Below, piece by piece: positions 42,686-51,768 of a DNA stretch of 64,000 bases (positions are counted from its first letter, which is position 1; each line of letters opens with the position of its first letter). Origin of the DNA: Bacteroidales bacterium. Lineage in GTDB: Bacteria; Bacteroidota; Bacteroidia; Bacteroidales; Marinilabiliaceae. The position numbers and the translations under genes were made by a program. The stretch covers positions 1 through 64,000 of the forward strand of contig JAGCYH010000019.1 of the NCBI GenBank assembly GCA_017960905.1. The letters are read 5' to 3'. The notes beneath the pieces were generated by a model. That model searched no databases. It was not told the origin of the DNA and was given only the letters and a program-made list of their open reading frames with translations.

Positions 42686-44695
42686 ATGAGCGATAACGAG
42701 CAAAAAAATCATCAGAACGAATACTATGCGCGTGTTTGTATCGACGAAGATTTCGCCTACAGCCAATTGCAGCAGGGCATTGAAGCCGGAACGAAACTCT
42801 ATAACGATGTTTACGGCGGAAACACTTATAAATTCTACACTTACAAGACGTTCCCGATGGAGAAGCACAACAGCCTTAGCGCTGTGAACGATACCATCAA
42901 ATACTATTGGAACAAGTCGTTCCCCGGCTTTGCCGACAAGATGAAAGTGATAGCCATGCCTCTGCAGGGCAAAAGCGAAGCCGTAATCGATTACATGAAA
43001 AAAAATATCTACGACACATTTTGCGGTTGCGACGACTTCATACGCATCTGCACCGAAATAGTAGAAGTGCTGCCTATTCTGCGCAGTCGCAACATGACCG
43101 ATAAATTTCTGGGAACCAGCTATTTAGTTGCAGCGAATCCGGGTTGCGGTTTCACAAAGATAACGCTCACCATGAGCGTTTTGCTCGACAAATTAGAGCT
43201 CTTCGAGAAAACCAACGACAGCTATTGGGACCTTGTAGTTTCGGACAAAACCGAAAACGGATGCCACTCTGTCGATGACATTATCGACATTGTAAAAAAA
43301 GAAGATAACCAAGGCACCACAATGGGTCTGGACATCTGTTACTTCCTCGACAAGAACAAACACTTGGAGCTGCGCGATTTCTTGTGCCGCCTCAACAAAT
43401 ACCAGAACAAATTCATATTCCTCTTCCGCGTGCCGTTCCTCGAGAAAGAGGCTATCAACGACATACGCAACATCTTGTCCGACGTAGTGTGCATCAAAGA
43501 CATCATCGTGCCGCCGCCAAGCAACATCGTGCTGCTCGAATACCTATCCGACCTGCTCTTCGCTGGCAACTACGACATTGATAATAAGGCAATTGAAATC
43601 TTCTTCAATAAAATCAAAGAAGAAAAACGCGACGGGCGTTTCTACGGCTTCAAAACGGTGTCGAAAATATGCAACGAGATATGCTGGATGAAGGCCCAAA
43701 AAGTCTTCGAAAACGCCAGCAACAACATCGCATCGAACGATGCGATGATTACCGCCGACGACATCAAATCGCTGTGTGGCAGTTCGTTGGAAGAAAAGAG
43801 CGGCTACGAAATGCTCAACGACCTTGTGGGCATGGACAACATAACGGAACAGATCAAACAGATTGTGGCTCAGGTGAAACTGAGCATCAACAACAAGACA
43901 TTCGACCGTCCGTGCATACACATGCGATTCCTCGGCGCGCCCGGAACGGGCAAGACGACCGTTGCACGCATCGTGGGCAAGATATTCAAAGACGAGCAGA
44001 TACTCAGCAAGGGCGAATTCATCGAATGTGCCGCACGCTCGCTGTGCGGCCAGTACGTGGGACAAACGGCACCGCGCACTGCCGCCGTCTGCCGCGACGC
44101 CTATGGCTCGGTGCTCTTCATCGACGAGGCCTACTCGCTCTACACCGGTTCCGACAACGACTATGGCCCTGAAGCACTCGCCACTCTCATTGCCGAAATG
44201 GAGAACCACCGCACCGACATGGTAGTCATAATGGCTGGTTACACCGACGAGATGAACACACTCATGAAAGGCAATGCCGGCCTGCGAAGCCGCATGCCGT
44301 ACATGATAGAATTTAATAATTACTCGCGCCAGCAACTCTTCGATATATTCATGCTCATGGTGTCGAAGCACTTCCGCTACACGCAGGAGTTCAGCGATGT
44401 GGCGCGCGAATACTTCGACAATCTGTCCGACAGCATCTACAAGTCGAAAGAGTTTGCCAATGCGCGCTTCGTACGCAACTTGTACGAGCGCACATGGTCG
44501 AAGGCCGCACTGCGCACCACATTCACGTCGGGCAATGGCAGCGCACAAGGCGCTGCCAACACCATAATTGACAAATACTCGCTCGGCGACGACAGCATAA
44601 TACTCGTGGCCGAGGATTTCCGCGCCGCTTCGAGCGAAAAAGAATTCGCCGAAACCGACAAAGTAGCAGTGAAACCCGTAGGTTACAAGCGATAA
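42686..44695 (+). CDS. two-module AAA+ ATPase, CbxX/SpoVK-like
   Basis: A 669-residue protein. The C-terminal module (about 370-660) is a full CbxX/CfxQ-type AAA+ domain: LVGMDNITEQIKQIV, Walker A GAPGTGKTT (Lys423), Walker B VLFIDEAYSLY (about 478) and sensor NAGLRSRMPYMIEF. The first module (about 100-350) has only a degenerate P-loop, NPGCGFTK, near residue 151 and no clear Walker B, so it may be structural. The extreme N-terminus has no recognised domain. CbxX-type ATPases remodel protein complexes. The partner here is unknown. It is a single gene with its own -7 element and terminator, next to the DUF3990 cassette. Confidence 0.83.
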   Translation: MSDNEQKNHQNEYYARVCIDEDFAYSQLQQGIEAGTKLYNDVYGGNTYKFYTYKTFPMEKHNSLSAVNDTIKYYWNKSFPGFADKMKVIAMPLQGKSEAVIDYMKKNIYDTFCGCDDFIRICTEIVEVLPILRSRNMTDKFLGTSYLVAANPGCGFTKITLTMSVLLDKLELFEKTNDSYWDLVVSDKTENGCHSVDDIIDIVKKEDNQGTTMGLDICYFLDKNKHLELRDFLCRLNKYQNKFIFLFRVPFLEKEAINDIRNILSDVVCIKDIIVPPPSNIVLLEYLSDLLFAGNYDIDNKAIEIFFNKIKEEKRDGRFYGFKTVSKICNEICWMKAQKVFENASNNIASNDAMITADDIKSLCGSSLEEKSGYEMLNDLVGMDNITEQIKQIVAQVKLSINNKTFDRPCIHMRFLGAPGTGKTTVARIVGKIFKDEQILSKGEFIECAARSLCGQYVGQTAPRTAAVCRDAYGSVLFIDEAYSLYTGSDNDYGPEALATLIAEMENHRTDMVVIMAGYTDEMNTLMKGNAGLRSRMPYMIEFNNYSRQQLFDIFMLMVSKHFRYTQEFSDVAREYFDNLSDSIYKSKEFANARFVRNLYERTWSKAALRTTFTSGNGSAQGAANTIIDKYSLGDDSIILVAEDFRAASSEKEFAETDKVAVKPVGYKR

Positions 44696-44718
44696 TCAGT
44701 TCATTTATTGCAATATAC

Positions 44719-44762
44719 AACGGTTCTTTTCTTCTTTTGAAGAAAAGAACCGTTTGTTTTTA
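44719..44762 (+). terminator. rho-independent terminator of the AAA ATPase
   Basis: A 15-bp stem (ACGGTTCTTTTCTTC and its complement) with a TTTT loop is followed by a T-rich stretch, 24 bases after the stop. Confidence 0.88.
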
Positions 44763-44839
44763 GCGCCCAAGCGGAAGGCAAAAGTTTCCATTGAAAAAAA
44801 TTAATTGTTAAAAAAAATAATAGTTTATTTATAAAACTA

Positions 44840-44847
44840 TATATTTG
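44840..44847 (+). promoter_or_regulatory. -7 element TATATTTG for the xylanase gene
   Basis: TATATTTG lies 66 bases before the ATG at 44913, giving a leader of about 60 bases. Confidence 0.55.
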
Positions 44848-44912
44848 CAAATGATATTTTTGCTATGAGGAAATTTTTAAATAATTAATAATCAAATAAA
44901 AGCAATATTTTT

Positions 44913-47369
44913 ATGAAGCTAAAACATTACATTATTTCGACAATTGCATTAGCGACGAGCATCAGTGCCACGGCGCAACTGTCGAACAACCCGAACAAGT
45001 TTCTGGGCAACATCACGACAATGGGACAGATTAGGAGCGATTTCGACACGTATTGGAACCAATTGACACCCGAAAACGAGACAAAATGGGAGTCGATAGA
45101 GCGTTCGAGAGGCGTGTACGACTTCAGCACTGCGAAAAAAGAGTACCAATATTGTAAGGATCATGGTTTCAAATTCAAATTCCACGCATTGTTGTGGGGC
45201 GCTCAGATACCTTCGTATCTGAGAGAGCTTGATGCCAACGAGACTCTCGAGGCGATAACAAACTGGTTCGATGCGGTGGCTGAAACATTCCCCGACTTGG
45301 AGTATATCGATGTGGCCAACGAAGCTGTCAAAGGCAACAACGGCACCGGCAACTATCACTCTCCATACCAATCGACACAAATAGTTCAGGCCTTGGGCGG
45401 TCCGGGCGAGAGTGGCTACGACTGGCTTGCCACAGCTTTCAAAATGGCTCGCGAGCGCTGGCCGAAAGCCGTACTCATTTACAATGACTACAACACTTTT
45501 GAATACGACACCGATGAATATATCAAGGTCATAAACAGCATCAAAGCAGCAGGCGGTCCTATCGACGCTGCCGGCTGCCAGTCGCACGACCTTAACAACA
45601 TGTCGGGCGAAGACTTCAAGAAGGTGCTCGAGAAAGTACACGACGGAGTTCAACTTCCGATTTTCATCTCGGAATACGACATCAACAAAGCCGACGACAA
45701 GATACAAGAGACACGTTACAAAGAGCAGTTCCCTATAATGTGGGAGGCTGAATACGTGGCCGGCGTTACGCTGTGGGGCTATATTTTCGGTCAGACTTGG
45801 GTCGACGACGGTGATGTGAAAGGCGCTTCGGGTCTTATACGCGACGGCGCTGAGCGTCCGGCGCTTACTTGGCTGCGCGAATATATGCAGACAGATGCCG
45901 CTCTCAACGCTAAAGGTCCTGGCATCAACGTTAGCGAATACGCTTTCGTAAGCGCTAAAAAAAGCATGGTGGAAATAAACAACACCACTACCATCACCGG
46001 TAAAGCAAGCAGCGAAGATAAAACCATAGCCGAAATAGCTATTTATCTCAATGGCGAATTGATGAAAAAGACCGACAAATCGCCTATCGAACTCGACTTC
46101 ACACCATCGGAGAAAGGTAATTATACTTTCGAAATGATTGTGAAAGACGACAAAGGCGAGGAAATGTTCAAAAAGACCTGTAGCATAAAGGCTTACGAGC
46201 CGGCAAAACCATACAAAGGCACACCGATATCACTACCTGGCAAGTTTGAAGCCGAAGACTTCGACGATGGCGAAAATGGTGTCGCTTACAGCGACACCGA
46301 CAACGACAACGAAGGCTCGAACGACTACCGCGCAACAGGTGTTGACATGGACAAGAACGACGGCGACGGCTGGGTTATCGGCTGGACCAACTCTGGTGAA
46401 TGGCTCGAATACACCGTAGATATCACCAAAGAAGCCCAAATGGTTTACACTGCAAGAGTCTCGTCGGGTGTCAACAGCTCTGGCTTCCGCATGTACCTCG
46501 ACGGTGATGACATCACCGGCAATATCCCTGTGCCGCAAACCGGCAACAACACTTGGAACACATACACCGAGATAAAAGGTCTGACCAACAAAGCACTGAC
46601 CGCTGGTCCGCACAAACTGCGCATCACAATCACCGGTTCATCGTGCAACCTCGACTACCTGTCGTTCGAAGAAGCTACTGGCAATGAGGTAACTACACAA
46701 GCGTACAAAAATATGAAAGTTACCATACCTGGTATTATCGAAGCCGAGAACTACGACCAAGCACGCGATGGTTGGGTTGCTCAGGCTTACAAAGACAACT
46801 CTTCTGACAACGAAGGCGATGCCTCGTTCCGCACATCGGAAGCAGTCGACATTGTGAAGTGCAGCACAGGCAACGCTCTCGGCTATACACAACCAGACGA
46901 ATGGATTCTTTACACAGTCAACGTCGAAGCAGAACAGGTATATTACTGGGACGCTGTCGTTTCGTCGGGCACCGACGGAGCTGCATTCCGCCTCTTCATG
47001 GACGAGGTTGACATCACTGGCCGCATCGACATACCTAAGACAGCCAACAACGATTGGAGCGTATATAAGACTGTTTCGGGTCAGACAAAAGTGCCACTGC
47101 CAGAAGGTAGCCACGTGATAAAACTCGTCATCGAAGGCGCCAACGGCAACATCGACAAGATTGTGTTCAAGAAGAACACTGCCATTGAAGCGGTTGAAGT
47201 ATCGGCACTCGAAGGTGTATTCGATGTTTACAACCTCGCAGGTGTATTCCAATGCACAGTAGAAATCAACAACGGCGACACTTCGATTCTCGATGAGAAA
47301 CTGACACGCGGCCTCTACATTATCAAAAACAAGAAAACCGGCATCGCTAAACGCGTGATGGTTTATTGA
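44913..47369 (+). CDS. GH10 endo-1,4-beta-xylanase with two CBM6-like modules and a C-terminal sorting-type domain
   Basis: An 818-residue secreted protein (signal peptide MKLKHYIISTIALATSISATA then Q). The GH10 barrel (about 25-325) has the acid/base Glu137 in DVANEAVKG and nucleophile Glu254 in FISEYDI. An Ig-like linker (about 340-420) is followed by two CBM6-like sugar-binding modules (about 430-590 and 605-750), each starting with an EAEDFDDG or EAENYD motif and using Trp-rich sheets. The last ~70 residues (VFDVYNLAGVFQ, GLYIIKN) resemble a type IX secretion C-terminal signal. It would cut xylan outside the cell, upstream of the GH3 enzyme's step. Xylan as substrate is a family inference. 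Confidence 0.93.
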   Translation: MKLKHYIISTIALATSISATAQLSNNPNKFLGNITTMGQIRSDFDTYWNQLTPENETKWESIERSRGVYDFSTAKKEYQYCKDHGFKFKFHALLWGAQIPSYLRELDANETLEAITNWFDAVAETFPDLEYIDVANEAVKGNNGTGNYHSPYQSTQIVQALGGPGESGYDWLATAFKMARERWPKAVLIYNDYNTFEYDTDEYIKVINSIKAAGGPIDAAGCQSHDLNNMSGEDFKKVLEKVHDGVQLPIFISEYDINKADDKIQETRYKEQFPIMWEAEYVAGVTLWGYIFGQTWVDDGDVKGASGLIRDGAERPALTWLREYMQTDAALNAKGPGINVSEYAFVSAKKSMVEINNTTTITGKASSEDKTIAEIAIYLNGELMKKTDKSPIELDFTPSEKGNYTFEMIVKDDKGEEMFKKTCSIKAYEPAKPYKGTPISLPGKFEAEDFDDGENGVAYSDTDNDNEGSNDYRATGVDMDKNDGDGWVIGWTNSGEWLEYTVDITKEAQMVYTARVSSGVNSSGFRMYLDGDDITGNIPVPQTGNNTWNTYTEIKGLTNKALTAGPHKLRITITGSSCNLDYLSFEEATGNEVTTQAYKNMKVTIPGIIEAENYDQARDGWVAQAYKDNSSDNEGDASFRTSEAVDIVKCSTGNALGYTQPDEWILYTVNVEAEQVYYWDAVVSSGTDGAAFRLFMDEVDITGRIDIPKTANNDWSVYKTVSGQTKVPLPEGSHVIKLVIEGANGNIDKIVFKKNTAIEAVEVSALEGVFDVYNLAGVFQCTVEINNGDTSILDEKLTRGLYIIKNKKTGIAKRVMVY

Positions 47370-47388
47370 TAATCGTTCTCATAACATA

Positions 47389-47423
47389 AACAGTCCTGCA
47401 CGCATGCGTGCAGGACTGTTTAT
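47389..47423 (+). terminator. perfect-palindrome terminator of the xylanase
   Basis: AACAGTCCTGCACGCATGCG forms a perfect 16+16 dyad with its complement, 20 bases after the stop. The following TTTATTT is short on T, so termination may be weaker than at the other sites. Confidence 0.75.
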
Positions 47424-47456
47424 TTACAATCAATTAAACGCATATCAAAAATTGAA

Positions 47457-48443
47457 ATGGGTATCGAGAAGAATCGCTTAGCAGCCATTGATATACTAAA
47501 GGGTATCGGAATAGTACTTGTTGTGTTGGGACATACCGTACACAACGAATTAAACGCTTGGATATACACTTTCCACATGCCATTATTTTTTATAGTTGCT
47601 GGTTTGTTTTTGAAACCAGGTAATGACGTATATCTAAAACGTTTAAAATCAATGCTTATCCCATATTTCATTTTTGCATTTATTACATATCCTTACTGGC
47701 GTTTTGTGGAAATGCGTTTTCGACCGCTTCCCGACGGTTTTGACGCCAATGCGCATTTCTTTGATATTTTCTGGCAAACAAACGAATTCATGTTCAACGC
47801 TGTACTATGGTTTTTGCCTTGCCTTTTTATAACCATAGTTTTGCTGAATTTTATTCTTACTATCGTAAAAAACCGATACGCCATTATTTGCTTATGCCTC
47901 GCTTGGATTGTGGCAGCAACCTTGTATATACCTGATACACAATCATATTGGATAAAAGAAACTTGGGTAGCCTTCCCTTTTGTAACTATAGGATGGATTT
48001 TGGGAAACTCTTTATCAAGAATTGAAAATAAGTTAACTACGATTCCTTGGTATTTTAAGATAATAGCGTTAATACCACTGATAGCGGTATTTTTCATTCC
48101 ACACGGAGGCTCAATGATGACAGCGGAATGTCCTATCGGATATGTGTATTTCTTCGCGCTGGCATTTGTTTGTGTTACTGCAGTTTATATTCTGTCAACT
48201 ATGCTTACTTCGCAGAAATGGCTTTCGTGGCTCGGGCGAAATACGCTCGTAATAATGTGCCTTCACGAACCATTGAAACGCATTGTGATCAAAGTCTTTT
48301 CGACATTGACGCACCAAAGCACCGACGAATTGCGCGAATCAGTGATTCTCAGCATATTAGTGACGGCAGTTGTGATTTTAGCTCTTGTACCTGTATGCAA
48401 GCTGATTAACAAACGAATGCAATGGATTTTGGGGCGGTTCTGA
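47457..48443 (+). CDS. membrane acyltransferase family protein (OafA/fucose O-acetyltransferase-like)
   Basis: A 328-residue protein with about ten membrane helices and the acyltransferase-3 N-terminal signature: LAAIDILKGIGIVLVVLGHTVHNE, then HMPLFFIVAGLF. It would acetylate a cell-surface sugar, the active site facing the cytoplasmic or periplasmic side of the inner membrane. The coding sequence is richer in A/T than its neighbours. The start is at 47457, 34 bases after the terminator. Confidence 0.85.
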   Translation: MGIEKNRLAAIDILKGIGIVLVVLGHTVHNELNAWIYTFHMPLFFIVAGLFLKPGNDVYLKRLKSMLIPYFIFAFITYPYWRFVEMRFRPLPDGFDANAHFFDIFWQTNEFMFNAVLWFLPCLFITIVLLNFILTIVKNRYAIICLCLAWIVAATLYIPDTQSYWIKETWVAFPFVTIGWILGNSLSRIENKLTTIPWYFKIIALIPLIAVFFIPHGGSMMTAECPIGYVYFFALAFVCVTAVYILSTMLTSQKWLSWLGRNTLVIMCLHEPLKRIVIKVFSTLTHQSTDELRESVILSILVTAVVILALVPVCKLINKRMQWILGRF

Positions 48444-48530
48444 CAATCTCTTTAATTTTCTATCTTTGAAAGTCGGTCTTCTATTTGTGAATTTCACGAT
48501 ACCATTTCTTATCAATCGTTGTACGATATT

Positions 48531-49478
48531 TTATTTACAATGAATTAATTTCCAAAGTTTTACAAAGACAGAACTGATTTTTTCCACTTGAAAGTAATGC
48601 ACCTCCGCCGTTCCGAATTGGCGGTACGAATGTGCGACGCTTTCTATCATACTGCCTTCAAAATCGAACCGTCGGACTTTGCCTTGCAAGTATTTCAGAG
48701 TTTCCCATACAACGAGTGTCGATGCGCCCGAAGCCTTATACCGTTCGTCGGTAGCCGGAATAAGGTAATAAGCTGTGTCAGAGTGCCATACAACGAACAG
48801 AGCGGCATGAGTACGACCATCGGTATCGGTAATGCGGGCTATGACGCCTTTGCCAAGCGCCAAGGCGCTTTGGCAAAGTCCAACCTCAACTTCGCGGCTG
48901 TTGTGGTTGACCTTTCCGCGCTGCATTAGCGTCTGGCTGTGGAAATCGTAGAACTCTCCGGGCTGCATCTGCCAATCGACCTTCAGACCGTTGCGCTCCG
49001 CCTTGCGTATATGGCGCTGTTTTGCCGCCGAAAAGGCGGCAAACACCGCCTGCAAATCACCTATATCCTCTATCACATACGTGTTGCGCTGCGAAAGCCT
49101 AAATCCGGCATTAAGGAACGGATCAAAACAGTCGAATCGCGAATCGAAATTCTGGAAAAACCATTTCAAGCGCAACTCGCTTATTTTCTGTATTATAGCA
49201 TTGCAAATGTTCGTTTTCTCTTCTTGCGAGCGATGGTCGGCATCAGCTATCCACACACCATTCGTTTGCGACAAAACCGGCTGCATTACCGCACGCATAC
49301 CATATTTGTTTACAAGCAGATACGGCATCGAAGCCACTATCTGACCTTCGCCGTCGCGAATCAGTATCACGTTCCACTCCTTACCCTTGCACACACATTC
49401 CATATACCAATACTGCGCGAACAAAGGTACATCGGGATGCAGTTCACAAAGTAACTTATATTGTTGTTTATCAGTCAT
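48531..49478 (-). CDS. FemX/BioF2-like GNAT N-acetyltransferase
   Basis: A 315-residue protein of the Acetyltransf_6 (FemAB/BioF2-like) type: the N-terminal half reads WYMECVCKGKEWNVILI and the C-terminal half contains AKQRHIRKAERNGL and the GNAT-like ASTLVVWETLKYLQGKVRRFDFEGS. Such proteins transfer acyl or aminoacyl groups to amines on the cell surface or in lipid II. The substrate is unknown. Its ATG overlaps the end of the YhcG-like gene by 8 bases, so the two are co-transcribed. Confidence 0.82.
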   Translation of the reverse strand: MTDKQQYKLLCELHPDVPLFAQYWYMECVCKGKEWNVILIRDGEGQIVASMPYLLVNKYGMRAVMQPVLSQTNGVWIADADHRSQEEKTNICNAIIQKISELRLKWFFQNFDSRFDCFDPFLNAGFRLSQRNTYVIEDIGDLQAVFAAFSAAKQRHIRKAERNGLKVDWQMQPGEFYDFHSQTLMQRGKVNHNSREVEVGLCQSALALGKGVIARITDTDGRTHAALFVVWHSDTAYYLIPATDERYKASGASTLVVWETLKYLQGKVRRFDFEGSMIESVAHSYRQFGTAEVHYFQVEKISSVFVKLWKLIHCK

Positions 49479-50583
49479 CGGATAGTGTTTGCTCTAAATC
49501 ATCTATGGAAGGTAATTCCGATTTCAGGTCTTCTATCATTTTATTTGTCTGATACTCTGCCACGCCCAAAGGCTGAGTCATTCCTCGGAGTGCGTATTCC
49601 ACCTTTGTGTTGTTCTTCGTACGGCACAAAAGCAGACCTATTGTGGGATTGTCTTCTGGCATCTTTACCAAGTCGTCAATAGCCGAAATATAGTAGTTCA
49701 GTTTGCTCAGAAATTCAGGTTTGAAATCCACCACCTTCAACTCAATGGCTACATAGCAGTGCAGACGGGTGTGATACATCAACAAATCCACTTTACTCTC
49801 TTCACCGGCGATAGTCAACGGGAATTGATGACCAATATATGCGAAGCCCCTACCCAACTCCAACAGAAAATCTGTAACCCTTTCTGCTAATTGCGCCTCC
49901 AAGTCCAGCTCTTGTTTCACTTTCGTCATATCCACAAAACCTAAATTGTACGGATCCTTAAACGCTGCTTTTGCCATATCGCTATTGACTGGCGGTAAAG
50001 TGATTTCAAAATTATTAGGCAACGGACGTGCCTTCTTGTAGTACTCTCCGTCTATCTGCATCATCATCATATCACGACTCCATCCTTGAATGGCAGCCTC
50101 AGTCATATAGAAAGCCCGTAGCGCATTGTCTTTAATCTTTGACATCATAGATATATGGTGATACCATGTGATTTGTGCAAGCGGCACTTGCACAAATCTA
50201 CCGTCAGCAGAAATTGTAAATTTATCAAGTCGCGATTGTAGAACTGATAACTTTTGTAATTGTGCAAGTGACACTTGCACAAATGGAAAATCTGGATACT
50301 CGGCAGCAAACTGCCTCATATATTTCAAATTGCGGACTGAATAGCCACTATCACCACTGTACTGTTTCTGCAAATCACAAGAAAGTTGGTCAATTACTTT
50401 TGCGCCCCAGCCTTGTTCTTTTTGCATCCGGATAATATCATTTCCCAACCACCAATAATGCTGAAGAGTTGCGGCATTAAGTTGCATGACTGCCTTAAGC
50501 CGTTGCCGGTCAATCTCCTCTATGAGATGCTTAAGCCACTGCTGGTATTCCTTATTGCTGATAATGCTCTGTTCACTCATCAT
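49471..50583 (-). CDS. YhcG/DUF1016-type PD-(D/E)XK nuclease-domain protein
   Basis: A 370-residue protein with the N-terminal helical DUF1016 region (AATLQHYWWLGNDIIRMQKEQGWG, split here) and a C-terminal PDDEXK-like domain: EESKVDLLMYHTRLHCYVAIELK and the KMPEDNPTIGLLLCRTKN strand. The VDL...ELK pattern is the nuclease core. YhcG-like proteins are believed to act on DNA, sometimes as phage-defence partners. I chose the ATG at 50583 because the longer frame reaches past a -7 element at 50634. It overlaps the GNAT gene by 8 bases. Confidence 0.87.
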   Translation of the reverse strand: MMSEQSIISNKEYQQWLKHLIEEIDRQRLKAVMQLNAATLQHYWWLGNDIIRMQKEQGWGAKVIDQLSCDLQKQYSGDSGYSVRNLKYMRQFAAEYPDFPFVQVSLAQLQKLSVLQSRLDKFTISADGRFVQVPLAQITWYHHISMMSKIKDNALRAFYMTEAAIQGWSRDMMMMQIDGEYYKKARPLPNNFEITLPPVNSDMAKAAFKDPYNLGFVDMTKVKQELDLEAQLAERVTDFLLELGRGFAYIGHQFPLTIAGEESKVDLLMYHTRLHCYVAIELKVVDFKPEFLSKLNYYISAIDDLVKMPEDNPTIGLLLCRTKNNTKVEYALRGMTQPLGVAEYQTNKMIEDLKSELPSIDDLEQTLSDD

Positions 50584-50633
50584 CGTGGTTCTTTTTAACA
50601 GATTATTTATGCCAGTCTGTTTCATTAAAAATA

Positions 50634-50641
50634 CAAAAATA
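50634..50641 (-). promoter_or_regulatory. -7 element TATTTTTG for the YhcG-like gene
   Basis: The minus strand reads TATTTTTG, about 50 bases before the ATG at 50583. An upstream in-frame ATG at 50625 would sit at the transcription start. Confidence 0.5.
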
Positions 50642-50869
50642 CCATTTAAAACTTTAGGAAACAAAAAAAAACAACAGATAACACTGCAAACATCTTATTT
50701 TCAAACAATAACAACAGACATCGCATATTCCCCTTCCTCTCATTTAGCCATAATGAGGAATTGGCTCACTAAAACTCACGCTAAACAAAAATTTCACACA
50801 TTTTCAGCCGAAATCTTGCTATATTTTGCGGAAATGACCAACTTTGTCTGTCGAAAAATTCTGTTGAGA

Positions 50870-51748
50870 ATGAAAGTCGGAATAGTACAGCAAAGCATCA
50901 TTCTGCCTATAGAGCAGAACATGCTGAAAATACGAGAGAACATTGCGTCGTGCGCGTCGCACGGCGCGCAACTTGTTGTATTGCAAGAACTTCACAACAC
51001 GCCATACTTCTGTCAGACCGAAGACACAGCGATGTTCGATTTGGCAGAGCCGATACCCGGTCCGTCGACCGAGTTCTACTCCGCCGTGGCACGCGACATG
51101 GGCGTTGTGCTCGTCACGTCGCTCTTCGAGCGGCGTGCGGCAGGCTTGTACCACAACACTGCCGTCGTCTTCGACGCCGACGGATCCATAGCCGGCATGT
51201 ACCGCAAGATGCACATCCCCGACGACCCCGCCTACTACGAGAAGTTCTACTTCACTCCGGGCGACTTGGGCTTCGAGCCCATCGACACGAGTGTGGGGCG
51301 GCTCGGTGTGATGGTCTGCTGGGACCAGTGGTATCCCGAAGCCGCGCGCCTCATGGCGCTACGCGGCGCCGACATTCTCATATACCCTACCGCCATCGGC
51401 TGGGAATCGACCGACAGCGATGAGGAGAAACAGCGACAGCATACTGCTTGGGAGACAGTGCAACGCGGTCATGCCGTTGCCAACGGCATATACGTCGTTG
51501 CAGTCAACCGTGTGAGTTACGAACCCGACCCGTCGGGCGCTACGGGCGGAATACAGTTCTGGGGCGGCAGCTTCGTTGCCGGCCCGCAAGGCGAACTGCG
51601 CTTCAAAGCCTCTGACACGAAAGAGGAGAACGCCGTTGTCGACATCGACATCGAGCATGCCGAAGATGTGCGCCGCATCTGGCCCTTCATGCGCGACCGA
51701 CGCATCGACTGCTATTCGAATATTAACAAAAGATTCATCGACGATTAA
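50870..51748 (+). CDS. aguB: N-carbamoylputrescine amidase (carbon-nitrogen hydrolase)
   Basis: A 292-residue nitrilase-superfamily enzyme with the catalytic set Glu in VLQELHNT, Lys in YRKMHIPDD and Cys in MVCWDQWYPE. The C-terminal ...FVAGPQGEL and IDIEHAEDVRR segments match the AguB group. It would convert N-carbamoylputrescine to putrescine, CO2 and ammonia, following agmatine deiminase. It stands apart from aguA by about 10 kb. The ATG at 50870 gives the family length. M3-peptidase lies 20 bases downstream. Confidence 0.93.
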   Translation: MKVGIVQQSIILPIEQNMLKIRENIASCASHGAQLVVLQELHNTPYFCQTEDTAMFDLAEPIPGPSTEFYSAVARDMGVVLVTSLFERRAAGLYHNTAVVFDADGSIAGMYRKMHIPDDPAYYEKFYFTPGDLGFEPIDTSVGRLGVMVCWDQWYPEAARLMALRGADILIYPTAIGWESTDSDEEKQRQHTAWETVQRGHAVANGIYVVAVNRVSYEPDPSGATGGIQFWGGSFVAGPQGELRFKASDTKEENAVVDIDIEHAEDVRRIWPFMRDRRIDCYSNINKRFIDD

Positions 51749-51768
51749 TATATTGTAAAACTCTGATT

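Noticed and set aside
48461..48468. TATCTTTG as a promoter on the plus strand.
   Set aside because: It matches the consensus, but the next gene is convergent on the minus strand and no plus-strand gene follows for over 2 kb.
50829..50836. A promoter for the aguB-like gene in TATATTTTGCGG.
   Set aside because: The spacing in TAnnTTTG is one base too long, so I did not list it as a feature.
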